61,656 nt of DNA, from NCBI GenBank assembly GCA_002412795.1, contig DHVS01000042.1:1821-63476 (forward strand), in the 5' to 3' direction. The stretch comes from a bacterium UBP2_UBA5202 (GTDB taxonomy: Bacteria; Edwardsbacteria; AC1; EtOH8). The translations under genes were made by a program, and so were the position numbers. This document shows positions 24,156-32,875 of this stretch, in pieces. The number at the start of each line of letters is the position of its first letter. Within the stretch, counting starts at the first letter, position 1. The notes beneath the pieces were generated by a model. The model did no database searches, was not told the DNA's origin, and saw only the letters and a list, made by a program, of their open reading frames with translations.

Positions 24156-26240
24156 TTACTTCTTCTCCTCTTTCTCCTTCTGGGCCTCGGCTATGATCTT
24201 CTGGGTGGTCTCATACGGCACGTCCTCGTAGTGCGAGAACTCCATCTCGAAACTGCCCCGGCCCTGGGTCATGGAGCGCAGCGCGGTGGAATACTTGTAC
24301 ATCTCGCCCTGGGGCACGGTGGCCTTGACCACCTGCATCCCCTTGGCCGATTCCATCCCCTGGATCCGTCCCCGCCGGGAGTTGAGGTCGCCCATCACCT
24401 GGCCGGCGAATTCCTCGGGGGCGGTCACCTCTATTTTCATCACAGGCTCCAGCAGCACCGGGCTGGCGTCCAGCACCCCCTGCTTCAGGGCGTGGACCGC
24501 CGCGATCTCGAAGCTGGTGCCGGCCGAGTCCACCGGGTGGTAGGAGCCGAAGTGCAGGGTGGCCTTGACATCCACGATGTGATAGCCGGCCACCGCCCCC
24601 TCGTTCATGGCCGCCCTGACCCCCTTTTCCACCGAGGGGATGAAGTTGTTGGGAACCACCCCGCCCACGATGGCGTCCTCGAACTCGAAACCGGTGCCCC
24701 GGGGCAGCGGCTCCAGCCGCAGCACCACGTGGCCGTACTGGCCGTGTCCGCCAGTCTGTTTCTTGTGCTTGTATTCGGAACGCTCCACCTTCTTGGTGAT
24801 GGTCTCGCGGTATGGTATCCGGGGTTTCAGCAGGTTGACCTCCACGTTGTACTTCCGCTTCAGGCGGCCGACCATCAGGTCCAGGTGCAGCTCGCCCAGC
24901 CCGTTGATCAGGGTCTGCCGGATCTCGGGCACGAAGCCGTAGGTAAAGGTGGGATCCTCGTCCCGGATCTTGGAGAGGCCGGTGGTCAGCTTGCCTTCGT
25001 CGTCCTTGGATTTGGGCTCCACCGCGATGGAGATGGAGGCCTTGGGCTGGATGATGGCCGGCAGGATCACCGGATGGGCCTTCTGGCCGATGGTGTCCCC
25101 GGTGCCGGAGTCCTTGAGCTTGACCGCGATCCCGATGTCGCCGGTAACGATCTTGGCGGCGTCGGCCCGCTCCTTGCCCAGGGGATAGAACAGCTGGCCG
25201 AATTTCTCGGCCTTGCTCCGGGAGCAGTTGTAATGCTCGGTGCCGGTATCAATCGACCCGGAATAGACCCGGAAGAAGTTCAGGTTGCCGGCGTGGGACT
25301 CGATCGATGTTTTGAACATGAAGGCCAGGGGCTGACCGGCCGGGTCGCATTTGATCTCCACCTGCTCGTCGGTGCCGGCCTTGACCGCGCTGACCGTTTG
25401 GATGTTGGCGGCCGGGGGGAAGGAGGCGTTGACGATGGAGGCAAAGGCCTTGATGCCGATCTCGAAATATCCGTCGCCGGCGAACACCGGCACTATCTTC
25501 TGACCGGCGATGCCGGTCTTCAAACCATTGGCGATCTCGGCCTCGGTCAGGGCCTCGCCGCTTAGGTATTTTTCCATCAGGGCGTCGTCGGTCTCGGCGG
25601 CGGATTCCACCAGCCGCTCCCGGAATTTCTGGGCCTGGCCGGCCAGCTCGGCCGGGATCTCGCTCTCGGTGGATTTGCCGTTCTCCTCGGCGTAAGCCTT
25701 CATCCGGGTCAGATCTATCACCCCTTTAAGTCCGGCCTGCTCGCCCCAGGGCAGGGTCATGGCGGTCAGGTGGTTGCCGAACATGTCCTGGGCCTGCTCC
25801 AGCGTCCGGTAAAAGTCGGAATGCTCTTTTTTGATCCGGGTGATGAACAGGGCCCGGGGCAGGTTCATCTCGTCGGCGTATTTCCAGGTCTTGTCGGTGC
25901 CCACCTCTATGCCGGAGACCGCCTGGGCCACTATCACGGCGCAGTCGGCCACCCTCAAGCCGGCCTTGACCTCGCCGGCGAAATCGGCGTAGCCCGGGGT
26001 GTCGATGATGTTGATCTTGTGGTCCCCGTATTCGCAGGCCGCCAGGGCCGAGGAAATGGAGATCTTGCGGGTCACCTCGTCGGGATCGAAGTCGAACATG
26101 GTATTGCCGTCGTCCACCCGGCCCAGCCGCTCGGCGGGCCGGACCAGATGAATCAAAGCCTCGGCCAGGGTTGTCTTTCCGCAGCCGCCGTGACCGGCCA
26201 GCACTAAGTTGTGGATCTTTTCGGCAGTATAGGTTTTCAA
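24156..26240 (-). CDS. Elongation factor G-like GTPase (EF-G2 type)
   Basis: A 694-residue translational GTPase paralogue. The P-loop is LAGHGGCGKTTLAEAL (~14-29), G3 is IIDTPGYADFAGEV, and domains II-V follow the EF-G order, including GGHGQYGHVVLRLEPL and GVRAAMNEG in domain IV and SRRGRIQGM in domain V. The G4 region reads FITRIKKEHSDF, where NKxD or TKLD is expected, so the guanine-specificity aspartate is replaced. The start is probably the TTG at 26240, about nine bases after GGGGAGG. A promoter lies upstream at 26298-26327. It is a specialised paralogue, not the main EF-G, which would sit in a str operon. Confidence 0.88.
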   Translation of the reverse strand: MKTYTAEKIHNLVLAGHGGCGKTTLAEALIHLVRPAERLGRVDDGNTMFDFDPDEVTRKISISSALAACEYGDHKINIIDTPGYADFAGEVKAGLRVADCAVIVAQAVSGIEVGTDKTWKYADEMNLPRALFITRIKKEHSDFYRTLEQAQDMFGNHLTAMTLPWGEQAGLKGVIDLTRMKAYAEENGKSTESEIPAELAGQAQKFRERLVESAAETDDALMEKYLSGEALTEAEIANGLKTGIAGQKIVPVFAGDGYFEIGIKAFASIVNASFPPAANIQTVSAVKAGTDEQVEIKCDPAGQPLAFMFKTSIESHAGNLNFFRVYSGSIDTGTEHYNCSRSKAEKFGQLFYPLGKERADAAKIVTGDIGIAVKLKDSGTGDTIGQKAHPVILPAIIQPKASISIAVEPKSKDDEGKLTTGLSKIRDEDPTFTYGFVPEIRQTLINGLGELHLDLMVGRLKRKYNVEVNLLKPRIPYRETITKKVERSEYKHKKQTGGHGQYGHVVLRLEPLPRGTGFEFEDAIVGGVVPNNFIPSVEKGVRAAMNEGAVAGYHIVDVKATLHFGSYHPVDSAGTSFEIAAVHALKQGVLDASPVLLEPVMKIEVTAPEEFAGQVMGDLNSRRGRIQGMESAKGMQVVKATVPQGEMYKYSTALRSMTQGRGSFEMEFSHYEDVPYETTQKIIAEAQKEKEEKK

Positions 26241-26297
26241 AAAAAGTTCCTCCCCTCAGTATAATATGTGAAAATTTTATTTGTCTAAAGAAAATTT

Positions 26298-26327
26298 ATT
26301 ATAACAGGCTTAAACCCTAAAAGTCAA
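26298..26327 (-). promoter_or_regulatory. Sigma70-type promoter of the EF-G-like gene
   Basis: TTGACT (26322-26327), an 18-nt spacer and TATAAT (26298-26303) on the minus strand, about 60 bp before the start codon in an A/T-rich gap. Confidence 0.72.
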
Positions 26328-26452
26328 TATCAAACACGCTTGGGTGGGAACTAAATAAATTAGAAACTTGGAAATTGGGTTTGTTTACCGATCGTCTTCC
26401 CTGTTGGTTCCTTCCTATTTTCCAATTTTTCCAAATCCCAATTTTTCCCGAT

Positions 26453-27811
26453 TTATTTCCCCTGTTCCTGTTGCTGCCCCTGGTCTTTCAGCGCCGAATG
26501 GCGGTTGAATATCCGCATGGAGTCGTTGAAGATGGTCCAGGCAAAAAGCATGATGATCAACCCGAACCCGATCTGCTGGAGAACCATCTGAACCTTGTTG
26601 GACAACGGTTTTTTGCGCAGCCCCTCCAGCAGGCAGAAGAAGATCACCCCCCCGTCCATGATGGGCAGCGGCAGAAGGTTTATCACCATCAGGCTGATGG
26701 ACAGCACCGCCATCAGGAACAGCAGGTCGGAGAAACCCTTTTGGGCGGTCTGGCCGGCCATCTGGCCGATCATCATTATCCCTCCCAGCTGCTTGGCGTT
26801 CTTTGGCTTGGTGGCAATATTGGCCAGCAGGCTGTAGGTCCGCCCCACTATGCTGGCAGTGTTCAAAAAGGCGGCGGTCAGTGATTCTACCGGGCCCAGC
26901 CTGATCTTATAGCTGCCGAACTGGACTGGCGTCACCCCGATCACCCCCACCTTGCCGTAGCCGGGCAGGTCCTGTTCCATCGGAACGACCTTCAGATCCA
27001 GGGTGTCGCCCTGGCGCAGTACTTTTAAGCCGACCTCCTTGTCGGCGTTCTTGTATATGGTGAGCCGCATCTCGTCCCAGCTGTTGACCGGCTGGCCGTT
27101 GACCGACAGCACCAGGTCGCCCTTGGTAAGCCCGGCCTGATAGGCCGGCATGCCCAAAGTGACCTCGCCCAGCTGAGGCTGGATGCTGGGTTCCAGACCG
27201 GCATGCCAGGGATTTTCACCGGTGGAAGAAGCCTTAAGTTCGCTGACCGCGCCCTCCCGGGCTATGCCCACGGTCAGGGCATCGGCGGTCCTGGCCCTGG
27301 CCAGGCTGTCGGTAACGAGCTGTATCTGGTGCCAGGAGCTTATCGCCCGGCCCTGAATGGAGGCAATGATATCTCCCGGCCGGATACCCATCTGCTGGGC
27401 CGCCGTGCCGTCCTGGACCTTGGATACCACCGGTGCAAAGTCCGGCACCCGGATCCCAATGAAGCCGATCAGGATGAACAAAAGAAAAGCAAATATCAGG
27501 TTCACCGCCGGACCCATGAAAGCCATGAAGACCCGGCCCCACCATGGTGCGGCCATGTAGTCGCCGGGCTGTGCCTGGTAGTTGTCCTCAAAGGCCTCCT
27601 CGCCGGCCAGCTTGACGTAGCCGCCCAGGGGCAGGGCCGAGATCAGGTATTCGGTGTCGCCTTTTTTAAAGCCTATGAGTTTGGGGCCGAACCCCAGCGA
27701 GAATTTAAGGACCCTGATACCTACTTTCCGGGCCGCCCAGTAATGGCCCAGCTCGTGAACGAAGACCAGTACTCCCAGTACGAAAAGCGTTGCCAGAATG
27801 GTGATGATCAT
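26453..27811 (-). CDS. rseP: RseP-family site-2 intramembrane metalloprotease
   Basis: A 452-residue inner-membrane zinc protease. The HELGH zinc motif is at residues 19-23, inside the first membrane helix. GGYVKLAGEE follows. Two PDZ domains (~125-195, GIRPGDIIASIQGR; ~205-285, GLTKGDLVLSVNGQPV) lie in the periplasmic part. The third ligand motif NLLPLPIMDGG is near residue 385, with final helices after it. In the family it cuts anti-sigma factors and remnant signal peptides. The usual neighbours (dxr, bamA) are not present. GGAG precedes the ATG. Confidence 0.94.
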   Translation of the reverse strand: MIITILATLFVLGVLVFVHELGHYWAARKVGIRVLKFSLGFGPKLIGFKKGDTEYLISALPLGGYVKLAGEEAFEDNYQAQPGDYMAAPWWGRVFMAFMGPAVNLIFAFLLFILIGFIGIRVPDFAPVVSKVQDGTAAQQMGIRPGDIIASIQGRAISSWHQIQLVTDSLARARTADALTVGIAREGAVSELKASSTGENPWHAGLEPSIQPQLGEVTLGMPAYQAGLTKGDLVLSVNGQPVNSWDEMRLTIYKNADKEVGLKVLRQGDTLDLKVVPMEQDLPGYGKVGVIGVTPVQFGSYKIRLGPVESLTAAFLNTASIVGRTYSLLANIATKPKNAKQLGGIMMIGQMAGQTAQKGFSDLLFLMAVLSISLMVINLLPLPIMDGGVIFFCLLEGLRKKPLSNKVQMVLQQIGFGLIIMLFAWTIFNDSMRIFNRHSALKDQGQQQEQGK

Positions 27812-27935
27812 TTATATCTCCAGTTTAGTAAAGAATGTCGGTTAACCCAGGACGCTCATTTCAAGGATGGGCAATCGGCCAATCGCCCCTACAGTATAAA
27901 GATCTTTTGTGTCTCTTGTGACTTTTGTGGCAAAA

Positions 27936-29819
27936 TTATGGTAGCGTAACTTCCAACTGCATTCCCGCCTCGGTCTTCCGGGTGATCTCGTTGCCGTACT
28001 CCCTGATCTCCCTGGCCGTTTTCAGGTCCAACTTGACCCATTTTCTGAAATTATACCTGCAGACCAAAGCATCGCGGCGGCCCCGGCCCCAAAAGGCGTG
28101 GAACGAAGCGTCATTTAAAAGCTCCGGCTCGGAGGCGTAAAGCCTAGCGTCGTATCCCTGGGTGTTGAACAGGACGCTTTGGCCCAACAGAGAGATGTTT
28201 CGTCCGGCTTTGTATTTAAGCCCCAGGGCCAGACACTCGCCATGCTCCCTGGTTTGCAGTAGCGGGACCCGGTAACCGGCCTGCTGGTAGTGCCCGTAAA
28301 AAGTATGCCTGCGGCTGATGTCCCAGGCCAGCGACAGTTTGTATGAGGTCTTGACCGCCAGGGCTTCGAAATCATTTTCGGCGGAGGCGGAGTGTATCTC
28401 GTACTTACCTTTTTGACGCCAGCGCCCCGAAAGTTTCAAGCCTTTTATTATACCATTTTCGGCGGCAAATTCCAACAGGTACCCCCCTTGTCCTTTGGCA
28501 ATTTCCGCCCCGGCCGAAAGGGGGTGGAACAGGTACCCCAGTCCGCTGACCCTGGTCTTGAACGGTATTTTAACATTGGAGCTGATAACGGCCCCCTGCT
28601 CATCCCGGCCGCCGTAGTATTCCACGGCCCCGAACCTGGGCGCTTTGTAGCATTCCCCGTAACGGTAATAGGAGATATATGATTCGGCCGGGCCGCTGCG
28701 GAAGCCCAGGCCGGCATTGGCGGCTGTCCGGCCCTTACCGGAACCGGCCATTTCCGCCGCCAGCCATAAACCGGGAAACATCAGCCTGACATCCACCCCG
28801 GCATTGGCCCGGTGGAAAAGGCTGTCATTAAGTCCGGGAGAGTATGAGGCCTGGCAAACCGTAAATCCGGTCTCCAGGGAACGGCTTCGTTTCCAGCCCA
28901 CCCGGGCCGCCGTTATTCTTTCACCGGCCTTATTCTTATTGGCATATTCGGAAGAATCCCGGTGGTAGCCGTCGGTATAGATACCGGCGATCTGTCCCAG
29001 GGAGTCAAGTTTGACATCAATCCGCTTATGGGAAAAAAGCGCCAAAAGAGTGAGATCATACGGCAATTTTATCTGACCGGCCAAGCCCCTCAAAAATGCC
29101 CATTCGTTACCGCTGTGGTGGGGCCTGATCAGTTGGGCCTGTTTAAGGTTGGCCTGGGTCCACCCGGCCGAGACAATTGATCTTACTCCGCCGCCCAGGA
29201 TCAGCCCCTGGCCTATCCGGGAACCGAAATCCCCCGCCACCCAGGAAAAACGCCCCTGGGGAGGATTGTGAGACAGGCTGGCCGAATAAAAATCCCTGAA
29301 GCTGCCCTCTCCCGGGTCTTTCTGGGCCTGGGCAAATACTTCATAATCCGGAACAATGTTTGCTGTAAACTTTTCCCTAAAATCCCAGGGAGAGTTGACA
29401 TATTTGCCCGATTCCATTTCTTCGGACAAAGGCCAGGACCTTTTGGTTTTAAGGGACGCTTTTGCCAGAGGCTTTTTTGCCGCCAAAGTTCCATCCACAC
29501 AGATATATGGCAGGATGGATTCAAATGCATTCTGATCTATTACCGCATCCCGCACCAGCCGTTCCGGATCATGAAGACCGGGGTTCTGTTTCAGGTAATC
29601 ACTGATTCTTAGCGCCTGGTAGGCGGTGATCCCCGGCAGCTGCAGCAGCTGGTCCAATCCGGCATGGTTCAGATTGACCGGATGAGAGCTAAGGTACGAC
29701 AACTCATCGGCGTATTCCTGGATCAGTTCTTCGTCCTCTGTTTCCGGCAGTTCCTGGGAAAAGAGGACGGAGGAAGGCAACAGCCACATTAATAATATCA
29801 GAAAGAGACGCTTGGTCAT
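27936..29819 (-). CDS. Exported protein: N-terminal ComEA-like helix-hairpin-helix plus predicted outer-membrane barrel
   Basis: A 627-residue exported protein. The signal peptide is about residues 1-22. A helix-hairpin-helix unit follows (~45-115: HPVNLNHAGLDQLLQLPGIT, AYQALRISDYL), the DNA-binding motif of ComEA proteins. The remainder, from ~165, is amphipathic strands (FSWVAGDFGSRIGQGLILGGG, LGYLFHPLSAGAEIAKGQGG) resembling a large barrel, ending GMQLEVTLP. It is 70 bp downstream of the barrel/HhH gene at 29890-31170, so they are probably co-transcribed. A role in DNA binding or uptake at the outer membrane is inference; similar proteins in FCB bacteria are annotated only as HhH proteins. 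Confidence 0.72.
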   Translation of the reverse strand: MTKRLFLILLMWLLPSSVLFSQELPETEDEELIQEYADELSYLSSHPVNLNHAGLDQLLQLPGITAYQALRISDYLKQNPGLHDPERLVRDAVIDQNAFESILPYICVDGTLAAKKPLAKASLKTKRSWPLSEEMESGKYVNSPWDFREKFTANIVPDYEVFAQAQKDPGEGSFRDFYSASLSHNPPQGRFSWVAGDFGSRIGQGLILGGGVRSIVSAGWTQANLKQAQLIRPHHSGNEWAFLRGLAGQIKLPYDLTLLALFSHKRIDVKLDSLGQIAGIYTDGYHRDSSEYANKNKAGERITAARVGWKRSRSLETGFTVCQASYSPGLNDSLFHRANAGVDVRLMFPGLWLAAEMAGSGKGRTAANAGLGFRSGPAESYISYYRYGECYKAPRFGAVEYYGGRDEQGAVISSNVKIPFKTRVSGLGYLFHPLSAGAEIAKGQGGYLLEFAAENGIIKGLKLSGRWRQKGKYEIHSASAENDFEALAVKTSYKLSLAWDISRRHTFYGHYQQAGYRVPLLQTREHGECLALGLKYKAGRNISLLGQSVLFNTQGYDARLYASEPELLNDASFHAFWGRGRRDALVCRYNFRKWVKLDLKTAREIREYGNEITRKTEAGMQLEVTLP

Positions 29820-29889
29820 TTTTGCAGTTTACAATTTGCTATTTGCAGTTCACTCTTCACGATTCACATTTCACAAACCAGCGCACAGC

Positions 29890-31170
29890 TCAATCGACAG
29901 TTATCATTTCCCTTATTTTCTCAAACGTCTTACGCCCGATGCCCTTGACGTTCATGATGTCCTCCTCCTGTTTGAAGACCCCGTGGGAGCTGCGGTATTC
30001 GATGATATCCAGGGCTGTCCCGGGGCCGATTCCCGGCAGCGATTCCAGGGCCTTTTGATCGGCCGCATTTATGTTGACTTTGGCCGCCGGTTGTTCCGGT
30101 TTGAATTTCAGATTGACGAAAGGCGCTATGTTTTCCAACGTTCGCCGGGAGAGGCCTTTGATGTTCTCCAGCTCGTCCAGAAAGATAAAGGCTCCGGCGC
30201 TGTCCCGGAAAGCTGTGATCTGCTCCGCCGTTTTGGCGCCGATCCCCGGCAGCATCTCCAGTTCCTTGGCCGTGGCGGTATTGATGTCCAAACTTTGGAT
30301 CGGGGTTCTTGAAACGGAATCGGAAACTGCGGGGACAGTCTCCTCCGGCCAGGCGGTTTGTTTTAAAATATAGCTGACGGTCAGACAATGCCCCAGGCCC
30401 AGGGAGCTGTGGGTCTTTACGGCGTAATCCGTCCGTAATCTTCTCACGAATAAACCCAGCCCAAAACTGAAGGATGACGGCTGGCTGGAAAACCCTGCCC
30501 TTAAGGCCAGATGCCTGTTGTACCTGTATTCCTGGCCAAACCGTAATTGTGAATTGTACCCCTGCTGGCTCTGCAATTGGAAAGCGACTGTCAATTGGTT
30601 CAAAAGGCTGTAAGCGATTCCCCAATCTAACCATTGGGCTATTTCCTCATCAGAATTGCCGATCCGGGGCCGGTTGAAGTTTTTGGCCACCGCCGCCAGG
30701 GTCAGGTTTTCCAGGGGAGATCCGATGATGCCCAGATCCAGGCCCAGAGCGTTGGCCGAGCCGTAGCTCTGAATGGACAGGTTGTAGCCCGAGATCCCCA
30801 GCCCAAACCCGGCCTGCTTGAAAGGCCTGAAGGACACTGCCGTTTTGATGGCGTTCTCCCGGTACAGGGCGCTGCCCATGGTGCTTAAACCTGCGGCCAG
30901 TCCCAGTTTTTCCCTTTGATACCCGGCCTTGGCCGAAGCGGCTGTCAGGCCGGTCATCCCGAACGGTATGGAGGTTCCGCTGCCGGCGGTCTGGACCGGG
31001 GCAAAGCACGGCAGGGCCGGATTTTCCATTCCGGCCGAAAGATAATCGCTTAGGGCCACTCCGGCCCCGCCCATTCCCATGTTACGGGCATCAGTGGAAA
31101 TCTCCTCAAAAGCGGCGAAACAGGAAGAAGATACCAGCACCGCCAGGAGACAGGATACTGTTTTTTTCAT
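29890..31170 (-). CDS. PorV/PorQ-like outer-membrane barrel fused to two C-terminal ComEA helix-hairpin-helix units
   Basis: A 426-residue exported protein. The signal peptide is about residues 1-19. Residues ~20-280 match the PorV/PorQ/UPF0164 barrel style, starting TDARNMGMGGAGVALSDYL and AGMENPAL. The C-terminal ~130 residues hold tandem helix-hairpin-helix units: LDINTATAKELEMLPGIGAK with TAEQI, and VNINAADQKALESLPGIGPG. Both have the GIG hairpins of ComEA. If the barrel is inserted normally, its C-terminus faces the periplasm, placing the DNA-binding part there. It has its own promoter (31226-31255). The fusion is unusual; function as an outer-membrane DNA receptor or tether is inference. 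Confidence 0.75.
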   Translation of the reverse strand: MKKTVSCLLAVLVSSSCFAAFEEISTDARNMGMGGAGVALSDYLSAGMENPALPCFAPVQTAGSGTSIPFGMTGLTAASAKAGYQREKLGLAAGLSTMGSALYRENAIKTAVSFRPFKQAGFGLGISGYNLSIQSYGSANALGLDLGIIGSPLENLTLAAVAKNFNRPRIGNSDEEIAQWLDWGIAYSLLNQLTVAFQLQSQQGYNSQLRFGQEYRYNRHLALRAGFSSQPSSFSFGLGLFVRRLRTDYAVKTHSSLGLGHCLTVSYILKQTAWPEETVPAVSDSVSRTPIQSLDINTATAKELEMLPGIGAKTAEQITAFRDSAGAFIFLDELENIKGLSRRTLENIAPFVNLKFKPEQPAAKVNINAADQKALESLPGIGPGTALDIIEYRSSHGVFKQEEDIMNVKGIGRKTFEKIREMITVD

Positions 31171-31225
31171 ACTGTCATCGATCTTAGTTTAAAAGTGCCG
31201 GGGAGAGGGTCAAAGACGATGGTTC

Positions 31226-31255
31226 ATTATACGAAATATAAAAGCCCGGGGTCAA
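31226..31255 (-). promoter_or_regulatory. Sigma70-type promoter of the barrel/HhH pair
   Basis: TTGACC (31250-31255), an 18-nt spacer and TATAAT (31226-31231) on the minus strand, 56 bp before the start of the 426-residue gene and just after the ftsZ terminator. Confidence 0.7.
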
Positions 31256-31279
31256 GGAAATTAAGCAGGGGTGAAAGGA

Positions 31280-31310
31280 AAGCCCCGTTCCATATTTTGG
31301 AACGGGGCTT
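31280..31310 (-). terminator. Rho-independent terminator ending the dcw cluster
   Basis: AAGCCCCGTTCC (31280-31291) and GGAACGGGGCTT (31299-31310) form a perfect 12-bp stem with T-rich sequence after it on the minus strand. It lies about 190 bp downstream of ftsZ; the gap of about 330 bp holds this terminator and the promoter at 31226-31255 and no gene that I can see. Confidence 0.8.
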
Positions 31311-31498
31311 CTTGCAATGAAGAAAGATCAAAATGGGAAAACCACGGCAGTAAATTCAAATCTCCTGCCGGCAACAAACCTTGAAGACGCCCTAAAATTG
31401 GCCGTTTCAGGGCACTCTATACCATGAGCCCGGGCGAGACTGGCCTTGCCCCTACCAGCACAACACAAATCCCAAATATCTGATCCCAGTTCCCAAGA

Positions 31499-32653
31499 TT
31501 AGTCCATCAGCCTCCGCATATAGGTTGGGATCTCCAGGTCGTCCTGCTTCACCACGTTAACCTGGCCCTTGGTGACCACGGTCTGGACCTGGTCCTTGCG
31601 CTGGAAGCTGGACTTGGGGGCATTGTCTTTGCGGAATATCTGGTTGAAGTCTATCCGGTTGTCGCCGGGGATGTCCTTCTCCAGCTTGGTGACGGGGCTG
31701 CCCAGCCCGGTGGCGATAACGGTGATGGTGATGCTGCCGTTGGAATTTTCATCTATCACCGTGCCGAAGATCAGGTTGGCGCCTTCGCCGGCGGCCTGGC
31801 GGATCTCCTTGGCGGCCTCGTCAACTTCGTGCATGGTCAGGTCGTCTCCGGCCGAGATGTTCAACAGCACTGCCTTGGCCCCGTTGATGGACATTCCCTC
31901 CAGCAGCGTGTTGTGGATGGCCTCCTGGGCCGCTATCACGGCCCGGTTCTCGCCCTGGGCCACGCCCACACCCATCAATGCGTCGCCCCGCTCCATCATC
32001 ACCGAACGGACGTCGGCAAAATCCACATTGACTTCTCCCGGCACCGTGATCATGTCGGAGATGCCCCGGACCGCCTTCAGCAAAATATCGTCTATGATCT
32101 TAAATGATTCTGTCAGTTTGGCCTGCTTGCCCACCACCGCCAGCACTCTCTGATTGGGGATGACGATCAGGGTGTCCACGTTCTCCTTGAGTTCCCTGAT
32201 CCCTTCCTCGGCCTGCAGCAGGCGCTGGCGGCCCTCCCACTCAAAGGGCTTGGTGACCACCCCCACCGTCAGCACCTGCATCTCCCGGGCCAGCTGGGCC
32301 ACCATGGGGGCGGCCCCGGTGCCGGTGCCCCCGCCCATCCCGGCGGCTACGAACAGCATGTCGGTACCCTTCAGTATCTCGGTGATCCTTTCCTTGTCCT
32401 CATCAAAGGCCCGGCGCCCGATCTCAGGGTTCCCGCCCGAGCCCAGCCCCTTGGTCAGCTTGGTGCCGATCTGCACGGTCTGCCGGGCCTGGGATTTTTT
32501 AAGGACCTGCATGTCAGTGTTGACAGCTACCAGATCCACGCCCTTGATCCCGGCCTCGGCCATCCGGTTGATGGCATTGCCCCCTGCCCCGCCCACGCCC
32601 ACCACCTTGATGAAGCATTCTCCGGTGCTTACTTCTTCTTCGAATTCCAACAT
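31499..32653 (-). CDS. ftsZ: Cell division protein FtsZ
   Basis: The tubulin-like GTPase that forms the Z-ring. Visible: IKVVGVGGAGGNAINRM, the AGMGGGTGTGAAP tubulin signature loop, the T7-loop region NVDFADVRSVM, and the C-terminal conserved peptide DDLEIPTYMRRLMD that binds FtsA. I start at the ATG at 32653 (384 residues), which follows GGGAGGA. An in-frame ATG at 32761 with a GGGGAAAA site would add 36 charged residues. It is the last gene of the dcw cluster, directly after ftsA. Confidence 0.96.
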   Translation of the reverse strand: MLEFEEEVSTGECFIKVVGVGGAGGNAINRMAEAGIKGVDLVAVNTDMQVLKKSQARQTVQIGTKLTKGLGSGGNPEIGRRAFDEDKERITEILKGTDMLFVAAGMGGGTGTGAAPMVAQLAREMQVLTVGVVTKPFEWEGRQRLLQAEEGIRELKENVDTLIVIPNQRVLAVVGKQAKLTESFKIIDDILLKAVRGISDMITVPGEVNVDFADVRSVMMERGDALMGVGVAQGENRAVIAAQEAIHNTLLEGMSINGAKAVLLNISAGDDLTMHEVDEAAKEIRQAAGEGANLIFGTVIDENSNGSITITVIATGLGSPVTKLEKDIPGDNRIDFNQIFRKDNAPKSSFQRKDQVQTVVTKGQVNVVKQDDLEIPTYMRRLMD

Positions 32654-32875
32654 GACCCGTCCTCCCTTTTTTGGTTTTTCTTCATTGTTTGTTATTTCCT
32701 GCTCCGGCTCGGCCAAAGCCAGCGCTATTTGCCGGTCTAAGAACTTTTTTTCTTCGCCCATGGTATTTTCCCCCGTATATTTGTTTGCCTTTTAGTACTT
32801 ATCATTAGGAATCTATGATTGATTCCTGCTTTCCTGGTTTCATTATATATAGAAAACCTGAACCGTGACCGAATC

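Noticed and set aside
24231..25565. Long plus-strand reading frame (444 codons) opposite the EF-G-like gene
   Set aside because: The EF-G homology on the minus strand is unambiguous; the antisense frame has glycine/leucine-rich composition typical of shadows.
31499..32761. Longer FtsZ with a 36-residue N-terminal extension
   Set aside because: The ATG at 32653 has the stronger ribosome-binding site, and family homology begins just after it; the extension is kept only as an alternative.
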